A stretch of 11,287 bases of DNA from an uncultured Clostridia bacterium. GTDB taxonomy: Bacteria > Bacillota > Clostridia > Oscillospirales > Ruminococcaceae. The notes under the pieces were generated by a model. It made no database searches. It was not told the origin of the DNA and was given only the letters and a program-made list of their open reading frames with translations. Shown here piece after piece: positions 1 to 6,607 of the stretch (position 1 is its first letter; each line of letters begins with the position of its first letter). The stretch is taken from NCBI GenBank assembly GCA_946613705.1, contig CAMOFU010000065.1, positions 1 through 11,287 on the forward strand, given 5' to 3'. Both the position numbers and the translations under genes were made by a program.

Positions 1-12
1 AAGGAGCTTTTT

Positions 13-780
13 ATGGTACTCTATTATTCTGCATCGGGCAACACCGAATACATAGCAAGATCGCTTGCAAAGGAACTGAACGATGACTGCACGGATCTGC
101 TGGAACGTATAAAAAGACAAGACCGCAGCAGGGTGTTTTCAAAGAAGCCTTTCGTTATCTGTCTGCCGGTATACGTCTGTGAGATGCCGCGCTTTGCCGC
201 CGACTATCTGAAACGTCTGCCGCTGCGGGGAAACAGGAGGGTATACTTTGTATTTACGAGCGGCGGATATGCAGGCATATCGGGGTACCTCGCCAAGAAA
301 ATAACGAGCAGGAAAAAGCTGCTTTATATGGGTCACGCCGAATTCAAGATGCCTACCAATCACATTGTGAGCAATGCATATCCGCCGACCGAACACGATG
401 AATGCATCAGGCGCATCAGTGAGGCAGAGAAGCAGGTAAAGCAGGTCGCAAAGGATATCAGGCACGGCAGGCGGCTGAGATCGCGTTATGTATTCCTGTT
501 TGAGAAGCTGATAGCGCTGCCTTTCAACGCCTACTGGGTGAGATATAAGCAGCCCTCGAAGGACTTCTATACGACCGACAAATGCATAGGCTGCGGCAAA
601 TGCAGCAGGATCTGTCCGATCAACAATATCCACATGGAGAACAAGCGCCCCGTCTGGGAAGGCCCCTGCGCTCACTGCATGGGCTGCATCCTGAACTGCC
701 CCTTTGAAGCGATAGAATACGGCAATATCACTCAGAACAAGGAAAAATACAACATCAGAAAATACATAAAGAAGCTTTGA
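13..780 (+). CDS. EFR1-type flavodoxin-like/2[4Fe-4S] ferredoxin fusion
   Basis: This is a 255-residue, probably cytoplasmic electron carrier. Residues 4-12 (YYSASGNTE) look like a flavodoxin phosphate-binding loop. The region to about residue 150 fits a flavodoxin-like fold, with a conserved-looking TSGGYAG at 82-88. The C-terminal third carries two ferredoxin clusters: C191, C194, C197, C201 (CIGCGKCSRICP) and C219, C222, C225, C229 (CAHCMGCILNCP), which should hold two [4Fe-4S] centres. This order matches the EFR1 family of Clostridia, whose redox partners are largely undefined. The start is set by AAGGAG at 1-6, six bases before the ATG. No partner gene is visible, because the window begins here and the next gene converges on it. 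A strong terminator follows. The family assignment is confident; substrate and partner are unknown. Confidence 0.9.
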   Translation: MVLYYSASGNTEYIARSLAKELNDDCTDLLERIKRQDRSRVFSKKPFVICLPVYVCEMPRFAADYLKRLPLRGNRRVYFVFTSGGYAGISGYLAKKITSRKKLLYMGHAEFKMPTNHIVSNAYPPTEHDECIRRISEAEKQVKQVAKDIRHGRRLRSRYVFLFEKLIALPFNAYWVRYKQPSKDFYTTDKCIGCGKCSRICPINNIHMENKRPVWEGPCAHCMGCILNCPFEAIEYGNITQNKEKYNIRKYIKKL

Positions 781-820
781 GCCTGTACCGAACACCAAGC
801 CACATAATTACAAATTACAA

Positions 821-865
821 AGGCAGCACTGTACAAAAGCTGTACAGTGCTGCCTTGCTTTTTTT
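821..865 (+). terminator. Rho-independent terminator between convergent genes
   Basis: A perfect 15-bp stem (821-835 with 841-855) closes a five-base loop and is followed within four bases by seven T residues (859-865). It lies 40 bases after the EFR1 gene stop. On the minus strand the hairpin is followed by a weaker T-rich stretch (TTTGTAATTTG), so it may also stop the convergent membrane-protein gene. Confidence 0.93.
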
Positions 866-897
866 CTCGGCATCATCAAAGACCGCGGCGGGAGCGT

Positions 898-1656
898 TCA
901 TGCCTCAGACTGTCTGCTGCTGCGGAATAAAAGCTTTCCGATGACGAACATGACAGCTGCGAGCACGGCGAAGATCAGAGCAAAGGTGTTTACCTCCTCA
1001 TTCCAGCGCATACCGATAACAACAGCGTCCAGCACCGCCATTATCACTATCGGCGCAGGGAACAACAGGTCTTCTGCCTTTCCCTCAAGAACGCGCATAA
1101 GCATATATGTGAAGCAAACCACCAGCACTGCCGCAGTTACCGCTTCGATAATATGGAAGAGCGTGGCATACTCAATATGTGAGCGGTACATCACGGGGAT
1201 AGACATGGAAAAGACCGTCAGGTAGGCGAGAGAATACCAGAGAGTGAACCTGTTCCGTGCTTTCTGCGCAGTCTGCACTGTACGCAGTATCATTCCGAGG
1301 ATAAGCGCTCCGTAGGCAGCGAATTGCAGCGGAGCGATGGTGTTCTCAGTGTGTACCATACCGCCCATCAGAGCAATTCCCGCCGTTATCGACAGGATAC
1401 GGTGATCGGGGACAGCAGATGCGGAAAACAGCGACTTGAAAAAGCCGCGGTTGAAAAACAGCAGCAAGACCAGTGTCAGGAAAAGGGATATGCAGGCAGT
1501 CAGATCAACATATGTATCAAAGCCCGTGACGAGCAGTCCCCTTCCGTCGGGGCCGTAAACCATTCTCGCCATGCTCTGCACTCTTTCCGAAAAGAGTATG
1601 ATAAAATACAGAAATATGCACCATGAGATAACAGGTGTAAGCTTGCTTTTCTTCAT
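898..1656 (-). CDS. Uncharacterised multi-pass membrane protein
   Basis: I do not recognise this 252-residue protein. It is strongly hydrophobic, with about eight predicted membrane segments near residues 8-24, 49-69, 85-102, 109-127, 138-158, 163-188, 199-216 and 224-243. Connecting loops are short, with a basic segment at about 125-136 and a basic tail. There is no ATP-binding, catalytic or metal-binding motif I can name. The ATG at 1656 is preferred because GGAGG (1664-1668) sits seven bases upstream. A longer frame opening at a TTG (1677) would place that ribosome site inside the gene. A near-consensus promoter lies just upstream, so the gene need not depend on read-through from the Ca2+-ATPase gene. 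No charged residue stands out inside a helix as a transport signature. It could be a sensor, a transporter part or an envelope protein. Confidence 0.75.
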   Translation of the reverse strand: MKKSKLTPVISWCIFLYFIILFSERVQSMARMVYGPDGRGLLVTGFDTYVDLTACISLFLTLVLLLFFNRGFFKSLFSASAVPDHRILSITAGIALMGGMVHTENTIAPLQFAAYGALILGMILRTVQTAQKARNRFTLWYSLAYLTVFSMSIPVMYRSHIEYATLFHIIEAVTAAVLVVCFTYMLMRVLEGKAEDLLFPAPIVIMAVLDAVVIGMRWNEEVNTFALIFAVLAAVMFVIGKLLFRSSRQSEA

Positions 1657-1690
1657 ACTAACGCCTCCGACGATCAAAAGCTATATCTGT

Positions 1691-1719
1691 ATCATACCAT
1701 ATGGCGGAGGCTATGTCAA
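1691..1719 (-). promoter_or_regulatory. Sigma-A promoter for the membrane-protein gene
   Basis: On the minus strand TTGACA (1714-1719) and TATGAT (1691-1696) are separated by exactly 17 bases. The predicted transcript starts near 1684, giving a leader of under 30 bases before the ATG at 1656. The promoter lies in the 81-base gap after the ATPase gene. I see no hairpin with a T-run in this gap, so ATPase transcripts could also read through. Confidence 0.85.
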
Positions 1720-1737
1720 GACAAAGCCGAGCGTTTT

Positions 1738-4374
1738 TTATCCTGCTCTTGCGAACAGTCCCGCACCGATCGGAAGCGCTGCGGCAAGAGCTGCCGAGAT
1801 CAGCCACTCGGTCAGGCTGAGCGGTACGAGCGAGAACACACCTGCAAGCAGCGGCAGATACATACAGAGTATAAGCACCGCAAATGAGAGCGCGACCGAC
1901 ACGATCATGAACGGGTTCTCTGTGATGCGGATACCGAACAGGCTCTTTTCCTCGCTCATGCACTCGAAGGCATGGAAGAGCTGCGAAAGCACGAGCGTTG
2001 CAAGAGCACCGCTTCGCGCTGCGGAAAGACCGCTGCCGAGTTTCATAAGCACTGTGAACGATGCAAGCGTGACGATGCCGATGAGCGTACCGCGGATAAG
2101 CATTCGCCACAGCAGTCCTCCCGAGAAGAAGCTCTCGTTCTCGCGGCGGGGCGGGCGGCGCATAACGTTCTCCTCCGACGGCTGCGCCCCGAGTGCTACG
2201 GCAGGCAGACCGTCGGTGACGAGGTTGACGAGCAGCAGCTGTGCGGGGACAAGAACTATCGGCAGACCCATTATGATGCCCCCCAGCATCGTGAGCACCT
2301 CTCCGATGTTGCAGGATATCAGATAACGGACGAATTTGCGGATATTCGAGTAGATCGTCCGTCCCTCCTCAACGGCGCTGACAAGGGTGGCAAAGTTGTC
2401 GTCAAGGAGTATGCAGTCGGCAGCCTGCTTGGTAACATCGGTGCCGCTGATGCCCATTGACACGCCGATATTTGCCTCCTTGACAGCGGGAGCATCGTTC
2501 ACGCCGTCGCCTGTCATGGCGACTACCTTTCCGCGGGCTTTATATGCCTTTACGATACGCAGCTTATGCGCGGGAGATACCCTTGCGAATACAGCCGCAT
2601 CGTCAAGCACCGCATCGAGCTGCTCATCGGACATTTTGTCGAGCTCGGCACCCGTATAGGCTCGGCCGCTCTCGCGCAGGATACCGAGCTCCCGTGCGCA
2701 GGCACAGGCAGTGAGCTTGTGGTCACCCGTTATCATGACGGTGCGTATGCCCGCCTGAGTACATCTCGCAACTGCGCGGCGGGCTTCGGGACGCGGCGGG
2801 TCGGTCATAGCCATGACACCGAGCAGCACCTCCCTGCCCTCCGAGATCAGCGAAAATGCAAGCACACGCATACCGTCGGCAGCAAGGCTTTCGGCAAGCG
2901 CAGTGATGCTCCGACGGTGCTCGGCAGTCAGCTGTATCGCTTCGCCCGAGCTGTTCAGTACAAAGCCTGCCGACGTGATCAGAACATCGGGAGCGCCCTT
3001 CTTATATACCCGCTGACCCGTCTCTTTATCGGAAACCGTCACGGTCATGAACTTCTTTTCGCTGTCAAAAGGCTGCTCTGCGACACGGCTGCGGCGGAAG
3101 CTCTCGGCATCTATCCCGCCGTTGACCGCGGCTACGAGTATCGCCGCTTCGGTAGGGTCACCGACAGCCTGAACACCTGCCCTGCCGCCCCTGTCACGTT
3201 CGGACGAGAGCGAGGTCCTTTCGAGCCGAGCGTTATTGCATACGGCGGCGCAGCACAGCATTTCCCGCAGCGCTGCATCGTCCCAGGGCATGAGCCTGCC
3301 CCCGTCGGTCAGCTCAAAGCCGCCTGCCGTCGGAGTAAGCAGCCTATCCTCATCTCCGAAAACGGCAGCGCGTGAAACAGTCATCCTGTTCATAGTCAGG
3401 GTGCCTGTTTTATCGGAACAGATAACACTTGCACAGCCGAGAGTTTCAACAGCATGGAGCTTATGCACAAGCGCTTTTCTGCCAAGCATTCGCCGAACCG
3501 CAAGCGCAAGCGCGATCGTAACGGCGGCGGGCAGACCCTCGGGGATAGCGGCGATGGCGATAGAGATACCTGTCATAAGCATCTCCATAACAGGCTCACC
3601 GCGCAGCACTCCCGCAGCGAACACGACTATACACACAGCTATGCAGATAAGAGCGAGTATCTTTCCGAGCTCGCCCAGCTTTTTCTGAAGCGGAGTGGGC
3701 TCCTCTGCTGCCGTTCTGATAAGCTCTGATACTGCGCCCATTTGTGTCGAAGCAGCACAGGCAGTTACCTCGGCTCTTGCCTTGCCGCGCACGCAGACGG
3801 TCCCCATATAGGTCATGTATTCAAGGTCGGGCTCGTTGATACGCGGCTCGTTTTTATAGGCAGTCTTTTCGGCGGGGAGAGCCTCGCCCGTCAGCAGCGA
3901 TTCATCGCAGGAGAAAGCGGCGCAGCTTTGTATCAGGCAGTCGGCGGGGACACGGTCGCCCGCTTCGAGCTCGATCACATCACCCACCACGAGCTGCTCC
4001 GCAGGCAGCACGGTGAGCCTGCCGTCGCGGTAAACACGCGCAGAAGGGGCTGTCAGCTGTTCGAGCTTTTCGAGCGTTTTCTCGGCACGGTACTCCTGCA
4101 CAAAACCCAGCACGGCATTCATTACGACTATCAGAAGTATCGGTATCGCATCGGTATACTCACCGATCGCAACGGATATCCCTGTTGCAATGATCAGGAT
4201 AAGCACCATCAGATCATGGAACTGCCCTGCAAATATCCGCACTGCGCTCCGCTGCTTTTCCTGTGCGAGTTTATTTGGCCCGTTGAGATTAAGAAGCCGT
4301 TCTGCCCTTGCCTGAGTCAGTCCTACAGGCTCGGAATAGACGGGACGGTCTGTGCGTGTCTGTAATTCAGTCAT
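1738..4374 (-). CDS. P-type (type IIA, SERCA/PMR1-like) Ca2+-transporting ATPase
   Basis: This 878-residue ion pump should export Ca2+ from the cytoplasm using ATP. All P-type signatures are present: TGE of the actuator domain (162-164), phosphorylated Asp in DKTGTLT (D321), KGAPD of the nucleotide domain (459-463), TGD (549-551) and the hinge TGDGVNDAP (621-629). About ten helices are seen, including M4 with PEGLP (278-282), M5 with N689 and E692, and M6 with N717, T720 and D721. These match the SERCA Ca2+ ligands E309, N768, E771, N796, T799 and D800. In M8 the position aligned with SERCA E908 is Gln (Q798), so the first Ca2+ site is probably altered. The start at 4374 is chosen because GGAGG lies nine bases upstream; an upstream in-frame ATG at 4452 falls inside the neighbouring terminator. 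Mn2+ transport is a less likely alternative. Confidence 0.93.
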   Translation of the reverse strand: MTELQTRTDRPVYSEPVGLTQARAERLLNLNGPNKLAQEKQRSAVRIFAGQFHDLMVLILIIATGISVAIGEYTDAIPILLIVVMNAVLGFVQEYRAEKTLEKLEQLTAPSARVYRDGRLTVLPAEQLVVGDVIELEAGDRVPADCLIQSCAAFSCDESLLTGEALPAEKTAYKNEPRINEPDLEYMTYMGTVCVRGKARAEVTACAASTQMGAVSELIRTAAEEPTPLQKKLGELGKILALICIAVCIVVFAAGVLRGEPVMEMLMTGISIAIAAIPEGLPAAVTIALALAVRRMLGRKALVHKLHAVETLGCASVICSDKTGTLTMNRMTVSRAAVFGDEDRLLTPTAGGFELTDGGRLMPWDDAALREMLCCAAVCNNARLERTSLSSERDRGGRAGVQAVGDPTEAAILVAAVNGGIDAESFRRSRVAEQPFDSEKKFMTVTVSDKETGQRVYKKGAPDVLITSAGFVLNSSGEAIQLTAEHRRSITALAESLAADGMRVLAFSLISEGREVLLGVMAMTDPPRPEARRAVARCTQAGIRTVMITGDHKLTACACARELGILRESGRAYTGAELDKMSDEQLDAVLDDAAVFARVSPAHKLRIVKAYKARGKVVAMTGDGVNDAPAVKEANIGVSMGISGTDVTKQAADCILLDDNFATLVSAVEEGRTIYSNIRKFVRYLISCNIGEVLTMLGGIIMGLPIVLVPAQLLLVNLVTDGLPAVALGAQPSEENVMRRPPRRENESFFSGGLLWRMLIRGTLIGIVTLASFTVLMKLGSGLSAARSGALATLVLSQLFHAFECMSEEKSLFGIRITENPFMIVSVALSFAVLILCMYLPLLAGVFSLVPLSLTEWLISAALAAALPIGAGLFARAG

Positions 4375-4389
4375 ACTTTTCACCCTCCG

Positions 4390-4427
4390 AATAAGCTTGT
4401 CAATGTGTCCGCTTATTTCAAGCTTAT
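4390..4427. repeat. Nested inverted repeats upstream of the Ca2+-ATPase gene
   Basis: Two overlapping dyads lie in the 76-base gap before the ATPase ribosome site. ATAAGCTT (4391-4398) is inverted as AAGCTTAT (4420-4427), and AATAAGC (4390-4396) is inverted as GCTTATT (4411-4417). They overlap the -10 of the candidate promoter and the expected transcription start, which suits a repressor site or a leader structure. No T-run follows, so a terminator is unlikely. The region is short and AT-rich, so chance is possible. Confidence 0.35.
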
Positions 4428-4452
4428 GATGGAAAGTCTGCCGATATGACAA
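4423..4452 (-). promoter_or_regulatory. Candidate promoter for the Ca2+-ATPase gene
   Basis: On the minus strand TTGTCA (4447-4452, five of six consensus) and CATAAG (4423-4428, four of six) are 18 bases apart. The pair begins right at the end of the trxB terminator, where a new promoter would be needed. A perfect TTGACA nearer the gene (about 4400-4405) has no suitable -10 before the ribosome site. This is a modest call. Confidence 0.35.
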
Positions 4453-4479
4453 AAGGCATCTGCGCTGAGCAAATGCCTT
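4451..4479 (-). terminator. Rho-independent terminator of the gpx-trxA-trxB operon
   Basis: Read on the minus strand, an 11-bp stem with one G-U pair (4469-4479 with 4453-4463) encloses a five-base loop (4464-4468). It ends in a short TTTT run (4451-4454), about 18 bases after the trxB stop. This closes the redox operon before the ATPase gene. The T-run is short, so termination may be incomplete. Confidence 0.8.
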
Positions 4480-4497
4480 AATATGCTTTTGTGTGCA

Positions 4498-5403
4498 TCA
4501 TTTATTTGCCAGATACTTTATCGCCTCGGTCGCAGCCACGGCACCGTCGGCAGTGGCTGTCACGAGCTGGCGTACATCCTTGACGCGGTTATCGCCCGCT
4601 GCGAAAATGCCTGCTGTCTGTGTGCGGCAATTCTCGGCAGCCACGGCATACCCTGCGGCATCAAGCTTTATGACCGATGCAAAATTCCGGTTTTCGGGTA
4701 TACGTCCTACTGCAACGAACAGCCCGTTCACTTCAAGCTCGCTGACATTCCCGTCCTTGTCTGTGACCTCGACGGCGGTGAGCTTCTTGTCATAGATCAG
4801 CTTTGTGACACGGCTGTTGAGCACAAGCTTTACGTTCTCTCTTGAACGCAGCTGCTCTGCTGTTGACTCATCTCCGCGAAACTCATCACGGCGGTGGATA
4901 ACATACACCGTCTCTGCAAGATCGGCAAGATACAGTGCGTCCTCAAGCGCGGTATTACCTCCGCCGACTACAGCTACCTTCTTCTTTCGGAAGAATGCTC
5001 CGTCGCAGGTAGCGCAGTAGCTCACGCCCCTGCCGACCAGCTTATCCTCGTCCTCAACACCGAGCTTGCGGTTCTCCGAGCCTGTTGCGATTATCACTGC
5101 TCTGCCCTCATAACTGCCCTTTACGGTAACAACGGTCTTGAAGTCGGCTCCGTCCCTGATCTCGACCGCCTTCTCGAATTTGAACTCCGCACCGAGTGCC
5201 TTCGCCTGCTCGTATACCTTTGTTGCAAAATCGAAGCCCGAGATGTGCGCGGCAGCGGGATAGTTCTCTATATCGGGAGTATTTATGATCTGCCCGCCGT
5301 AGCTCTTTGCTTCGAGCACCAGCACTGTCTTTGCGGCGCGTCTTGCATAGATAGCGGCTGTCATTCCTGCGGGGCCGGCACCGATGATTATTATGTCATA
5401 CAT
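4498..5403 (-). CDS. trxB: Thioredoxin reductase (NADPH)
   Basis: This 301-residue, low-molecular-weight flavoenzyme transfers electrons from NADPH through FAD to a redox-active disulfide and on to thioredoxin. It shows the N-terminal FAD loop GAGPAG (8-13), the active site CATC (C130 and C133), the NADPH loop GGGNTALE (147-154), HRRDEFR (170-176) and the second FAD motif AAGD (268-271). The HRRxxxR signature favours NADPH rather than ferredoxin as electron donor. Length is close to the family norm of about 300-320. The ATG at 5403 is preceded by GAGG nine bases away, and that site overlaps the trxA stop codon. Only 11 bases separate the genes, so translation is probably coupled. It is the last gene of the operon and is followed by a terminator. 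Function is certain from the motifs. Confidence 0.97.
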   Translation of the reverse strand: MYDIIIIGAGPAGMTAAIYARRAAKTVLVLEAKSYGGQIINTPDIENYPAAAHISGFDFATKVYEQAKALGAEFKFEKAVEIRDGADFKTVVTVKGSYEGRAVIIATGSENRKLGVEDEDKLVGRGVSYCATCDGAFFRKKKVAVVGGGNTALEDALYLADLAETVYVIHRRDEFRGDESTAEQLRSRENVKLVLNSRVTKLIYDKKLTAVEVTDKDGNVSELEVNGLFVAVGRIPENRNFASVIKLDAAGYAVAAENCRTQTAGIFAAGDNRVKDVRQLVTATADGAVAATEAIKYLANK

Positions 5404-5414
5404 CGCAGATCACC

Positions 5415-5720
5415 TCAGAGCAGTCCCAGCACAACGTCCTTCGGGACAAGACCAATGTTCCTGTTGACCTCTCGGCCGTCCTTGAAGACCACAAGGCAGG
5501 GAATGGAAGAGATGCCGTAGTCCTCCGCAAGCTCGTCCTCATCGTCTATGTTGATCGAAACGACCTTGATATCGTCCCTCTCGGCAGCGATCTCGTCAAG
5601 CGTCGGGCGCATCATGCGGCAGGGGCCGCACCAGTCGGCGTTGAAATCTGCGATAACAGGCTTGTCCGAGTTAAGCACCTCGGCCTCAAAATTATCTCTT
5701 GTAACTTCTGTAACATTCAT
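5415..5720 (-). CDS. trxA: Thioredoxin
   Basis: This 101-residue thioredoxin is a cytoplasmic disulfide reductant. It has the canonical active site WCGPC (C31 and C34), a buried Asp (D25) before it, and the cis-proline at P74. The start at 5720 is chosen because AGGAG lies eight bases upstream; the frame could extend 11 residues further but would contain that ribosome site. Two departures from the usual sequence stand out. The Trp that normally precedes the active site by three residues (FWAxWCGPC) is Asn here (FNADWCGPC), and the residue after the cis-proline is Cys (C75) rather than Thr. It lies 45 bases after gpx and 11 bases before trxB, with no terminator between, so it is probably co-transcribed with both. 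It is the likely electron donor for the peroxidase encoded first in the operon. Confidence 0.96.
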   Translation of the reverse strand: MNVTEVTRDNFEAEVLNSDKPVIADFNADWCGPCRMMRPTLDEIAAERDDIKVVSINIDDEDELAEDYGISSIPCLVVFKDGREVNRNIGLVPKDVVLGLL

Positions 5721-5765
5721 GTCAGATACTCCTTTCAGATATATATTGTCCAAATATCGGGACTG

Positions 5766-6326
5766 TTATTCAGGCAGCTCCTCGCCCTTCAGCAGCGCAA
5801 CGATATCCTTTGAGATGACCTTGGGCTCAACGGTCGGATTATACCTTTTAACAACACTGCCGTCTTTGTCAACAAGGAACTTGGTGAAATTCCACTTGAT
5901 ATCGGCAGGTGTCTTGGTGGTCTTGCTGAGCTTGGATACCATCTTCATCGCAGCCTTTGCCTTGACACCCGTTACAGCCTCGTCAGGCTGCTGCTGCTTC
6001 AGGAAGGTATACACGGGGGATTCGTTCTCGCCGTTTACTTCGATCTTAGCCATCTGATCGAACTGCGTCTTGTACTTGGCTGTGCAGAACCGGTGTATCT
6101 CCTCATCGCTCCCGGGAGCCTGACCCATGAACTGATTGCAGGGGAAATCAAGTATCTCAAAGCCTTTGTCGTGATACATCTCATAGAGCTTTTCAAGCCC
6201 CTCGTACTGAGGTGTGAAACCGCAGCCTGTAGCGGTGTTGACTATCAGCACCACCTTGCCCTTGAGCTCCGCAAGATCGAACTCGCCTTCTCTTCTCTTC
6301 TTTACCTTGAAATCATAGATCGACAT
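5766..6326 (-). CDS. gpx: Glutathione-peroxidase-family, probably thioredoxin-dependent, peroxidase
   Basis: This 186-residue cytoplasmic peroxidase reduces H2O2 or organic hydroperoxides. Family motifs are NTATGCGFTPQY (30-41) with peroxidatic C35, FPCNQF (61-66), MGQAPG (67-72) with Q69, and WNFTKFLVD (145-153) with W145 and N146, giving the usual Cys-Gln-Trp-Asn active site. The active residue is Cys, not selenocysteine. Further cysteines at C63 and C81 lie 28 and 46 residues beyond C35. That resembles the layout of thioredoxin-using, atypical 2-Cys members of the family, where the third cysteine is the resolving one. The lack of the oligomerisation loop of animal enzymes also fits. Its place in front of trxA and trxB supports thioredoxin as donor. 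AGGAGG (6335-6340) sits eight bases before the ATG. Relatives are named BtuE or BsaA/Gpo in other bacteria. Confidence 0.94.
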   Translation of the reverse strand: MSIYDFKVKKRREGEFDLAELKGKVVLIVNTATGCGFTPQYEGLEKLYEMYHDKGFEILDFPCNQFMGQAPGSDEEIHRFCTAKYKTQFDQMAKIEVNGENESPVYTFLKQQQPDEAVTGVKAKAAMKMVSKLSKTTKTPADIKWNFTKFLVDKDGSVVKRYNPTVEPKVISKDIVALLKGEELPE

Positions 6327-6353
6327 AAACTTATCCTCCTGTCAGTTGTATTT

Positions 6354-6380
6354 CCGATCCACGGTACTTATCGGGATCGG
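6354..6380 (-). promoter_or_regulatory. Hairpin in the gpx leader
   Basis: The predicted gpx transcript has a leader of roughly 100 bases. Near its 3' end a seven-base stem (CCGATCC, inverted as GGATCGG; 6354-6360 with 6374-6380) encloses a 13-base loop, 13 bases upstream of the AGGAGG. A second six-base pairing, CGGTAC with GTACCG (6362-6367 with 6408-6413), uses the loop of the first, so the two could form alternative structures. I recognise no known riboswitch. Confidence 0.35.
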
Positions 6381-6428
6381 GGTGGTTTATCGTTTTTTCT
6401 TTTTCTTGTACCGAGCTGTTCTCTTTAG

Positions 6429-6455
6429 CTCAATTAAATTGTATCAAATTTAATT
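6429..6455. promoter_or_regulatory. Putative OhrR/MarR-type operator over the gpx promoter
   Basis: A 9-bp inverted repeat, AATTAAATT (6432-6440) and AATTTAATT (6447-6455) around six bases, covers the gpx -10 box and part of the spacer. Overlapping it, 6429-6443 (CTCAATTAAATTGTA) matches one half of the Bacillus subtilis OhrR operator as I recall it, TACAATTAAATTGTA, at 13 of 15 positions, including the perfect dyad CAATTAAATTG. Binding here would block RNA polymerase. The gene controlled is a peroxidase, which suits a hydroperoxide-sensing repressor. No regulator gene is in the window. Confidence 0.5.
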
Positions 6456-6466
6456 CCGTTTGTCAA
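6438..6466 (-). promoter_or_regulatory. Sigma-A promoter for the gpx-trxA-trxB operon
   Basis: On the minus strand a perfect TTGACA (6461-6466) and TACAAT (6438-6443, five of six) are separated by exactly 17 bases. The spacer is AT-rich. The predicted start near 6431 gives a leader of about 100 bases before the gpx ATG. Confidence 0.88.
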
Positions 6467-6578
6467 GAGGGTAAGAGCGCTTTTTACAATGTGTTCATAT
6501 TTTCAACAGTAAAATGGCAGTGTTGACAGCAGACACGGTCATTGCCGACACAGAAAGAAAAAATCCTGCATATTCCTG

Positions 6579-6607
6579 TTGCAATCGAGGCAGGTTTATG
6601 TTATAAT
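6579..6607 (+). promoter_or_regulatory. Sigma-A promoter for the secreted-protein block
   Basis: TTGCAA (6579-6584, four of six) is followed after 17 bases by a perfect TATAAT (6602-6607). The predicted start near 6614 gives a leader of about 50 bases before the CAP-protein ATG. It is the only convincing promoter for the three plus-strand genes that follow. Confidence 0.82.

Noticed and set aside
1654..1677. Longer version of the membrane protein starting at TTG 1677
   Set aside because: The GGAGG at 1664-1668 lies inside the extension and is ideally spaced for the ATG at 1656.
1571..3688. Several long plus-strand open frames (for example 1571-2326, 1972-2460, 2566-3375)
   Set aside because: They lie opposite the Ca2+-ATPase, have odd composition rich in Ser, Arg and Ala, no recognisable domains and no good ribosome sites. 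They are antisense shadows of a real gene.
4375..4452. Longer Ca2+-ATPase starting at ATG 4452
   Set aside because: The extension would be encoded in the trxB terminator and ATPase promoter region, and GGAGG correctly precedes the internal ATG at 4374.
5721..5753. Eleven-residue N-terminal extension of thioredoxin
   Set aside because: The AGGAG ribosome site for the internal ATG lies within it, and the shorter form has the normal thioredoxin length.
5766..6326. Selenocysteine in the glutathione peroxidase
   Set aside because: The active-site codon is an ordinary Cys codon and the frame has no internal TGA.
6482..6514. Inverted repeat TTTTAC/GTAAAA
   Set aside because: Only six bases with a 21-base spacer in AT-rich DNA and no T-run; it is probably chance.
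6523..6528. Perfect TTGACA in the divergent intergenic region
   Set aside because: No -10-like hexamer follows at 16-18 bases (CGACAC there).
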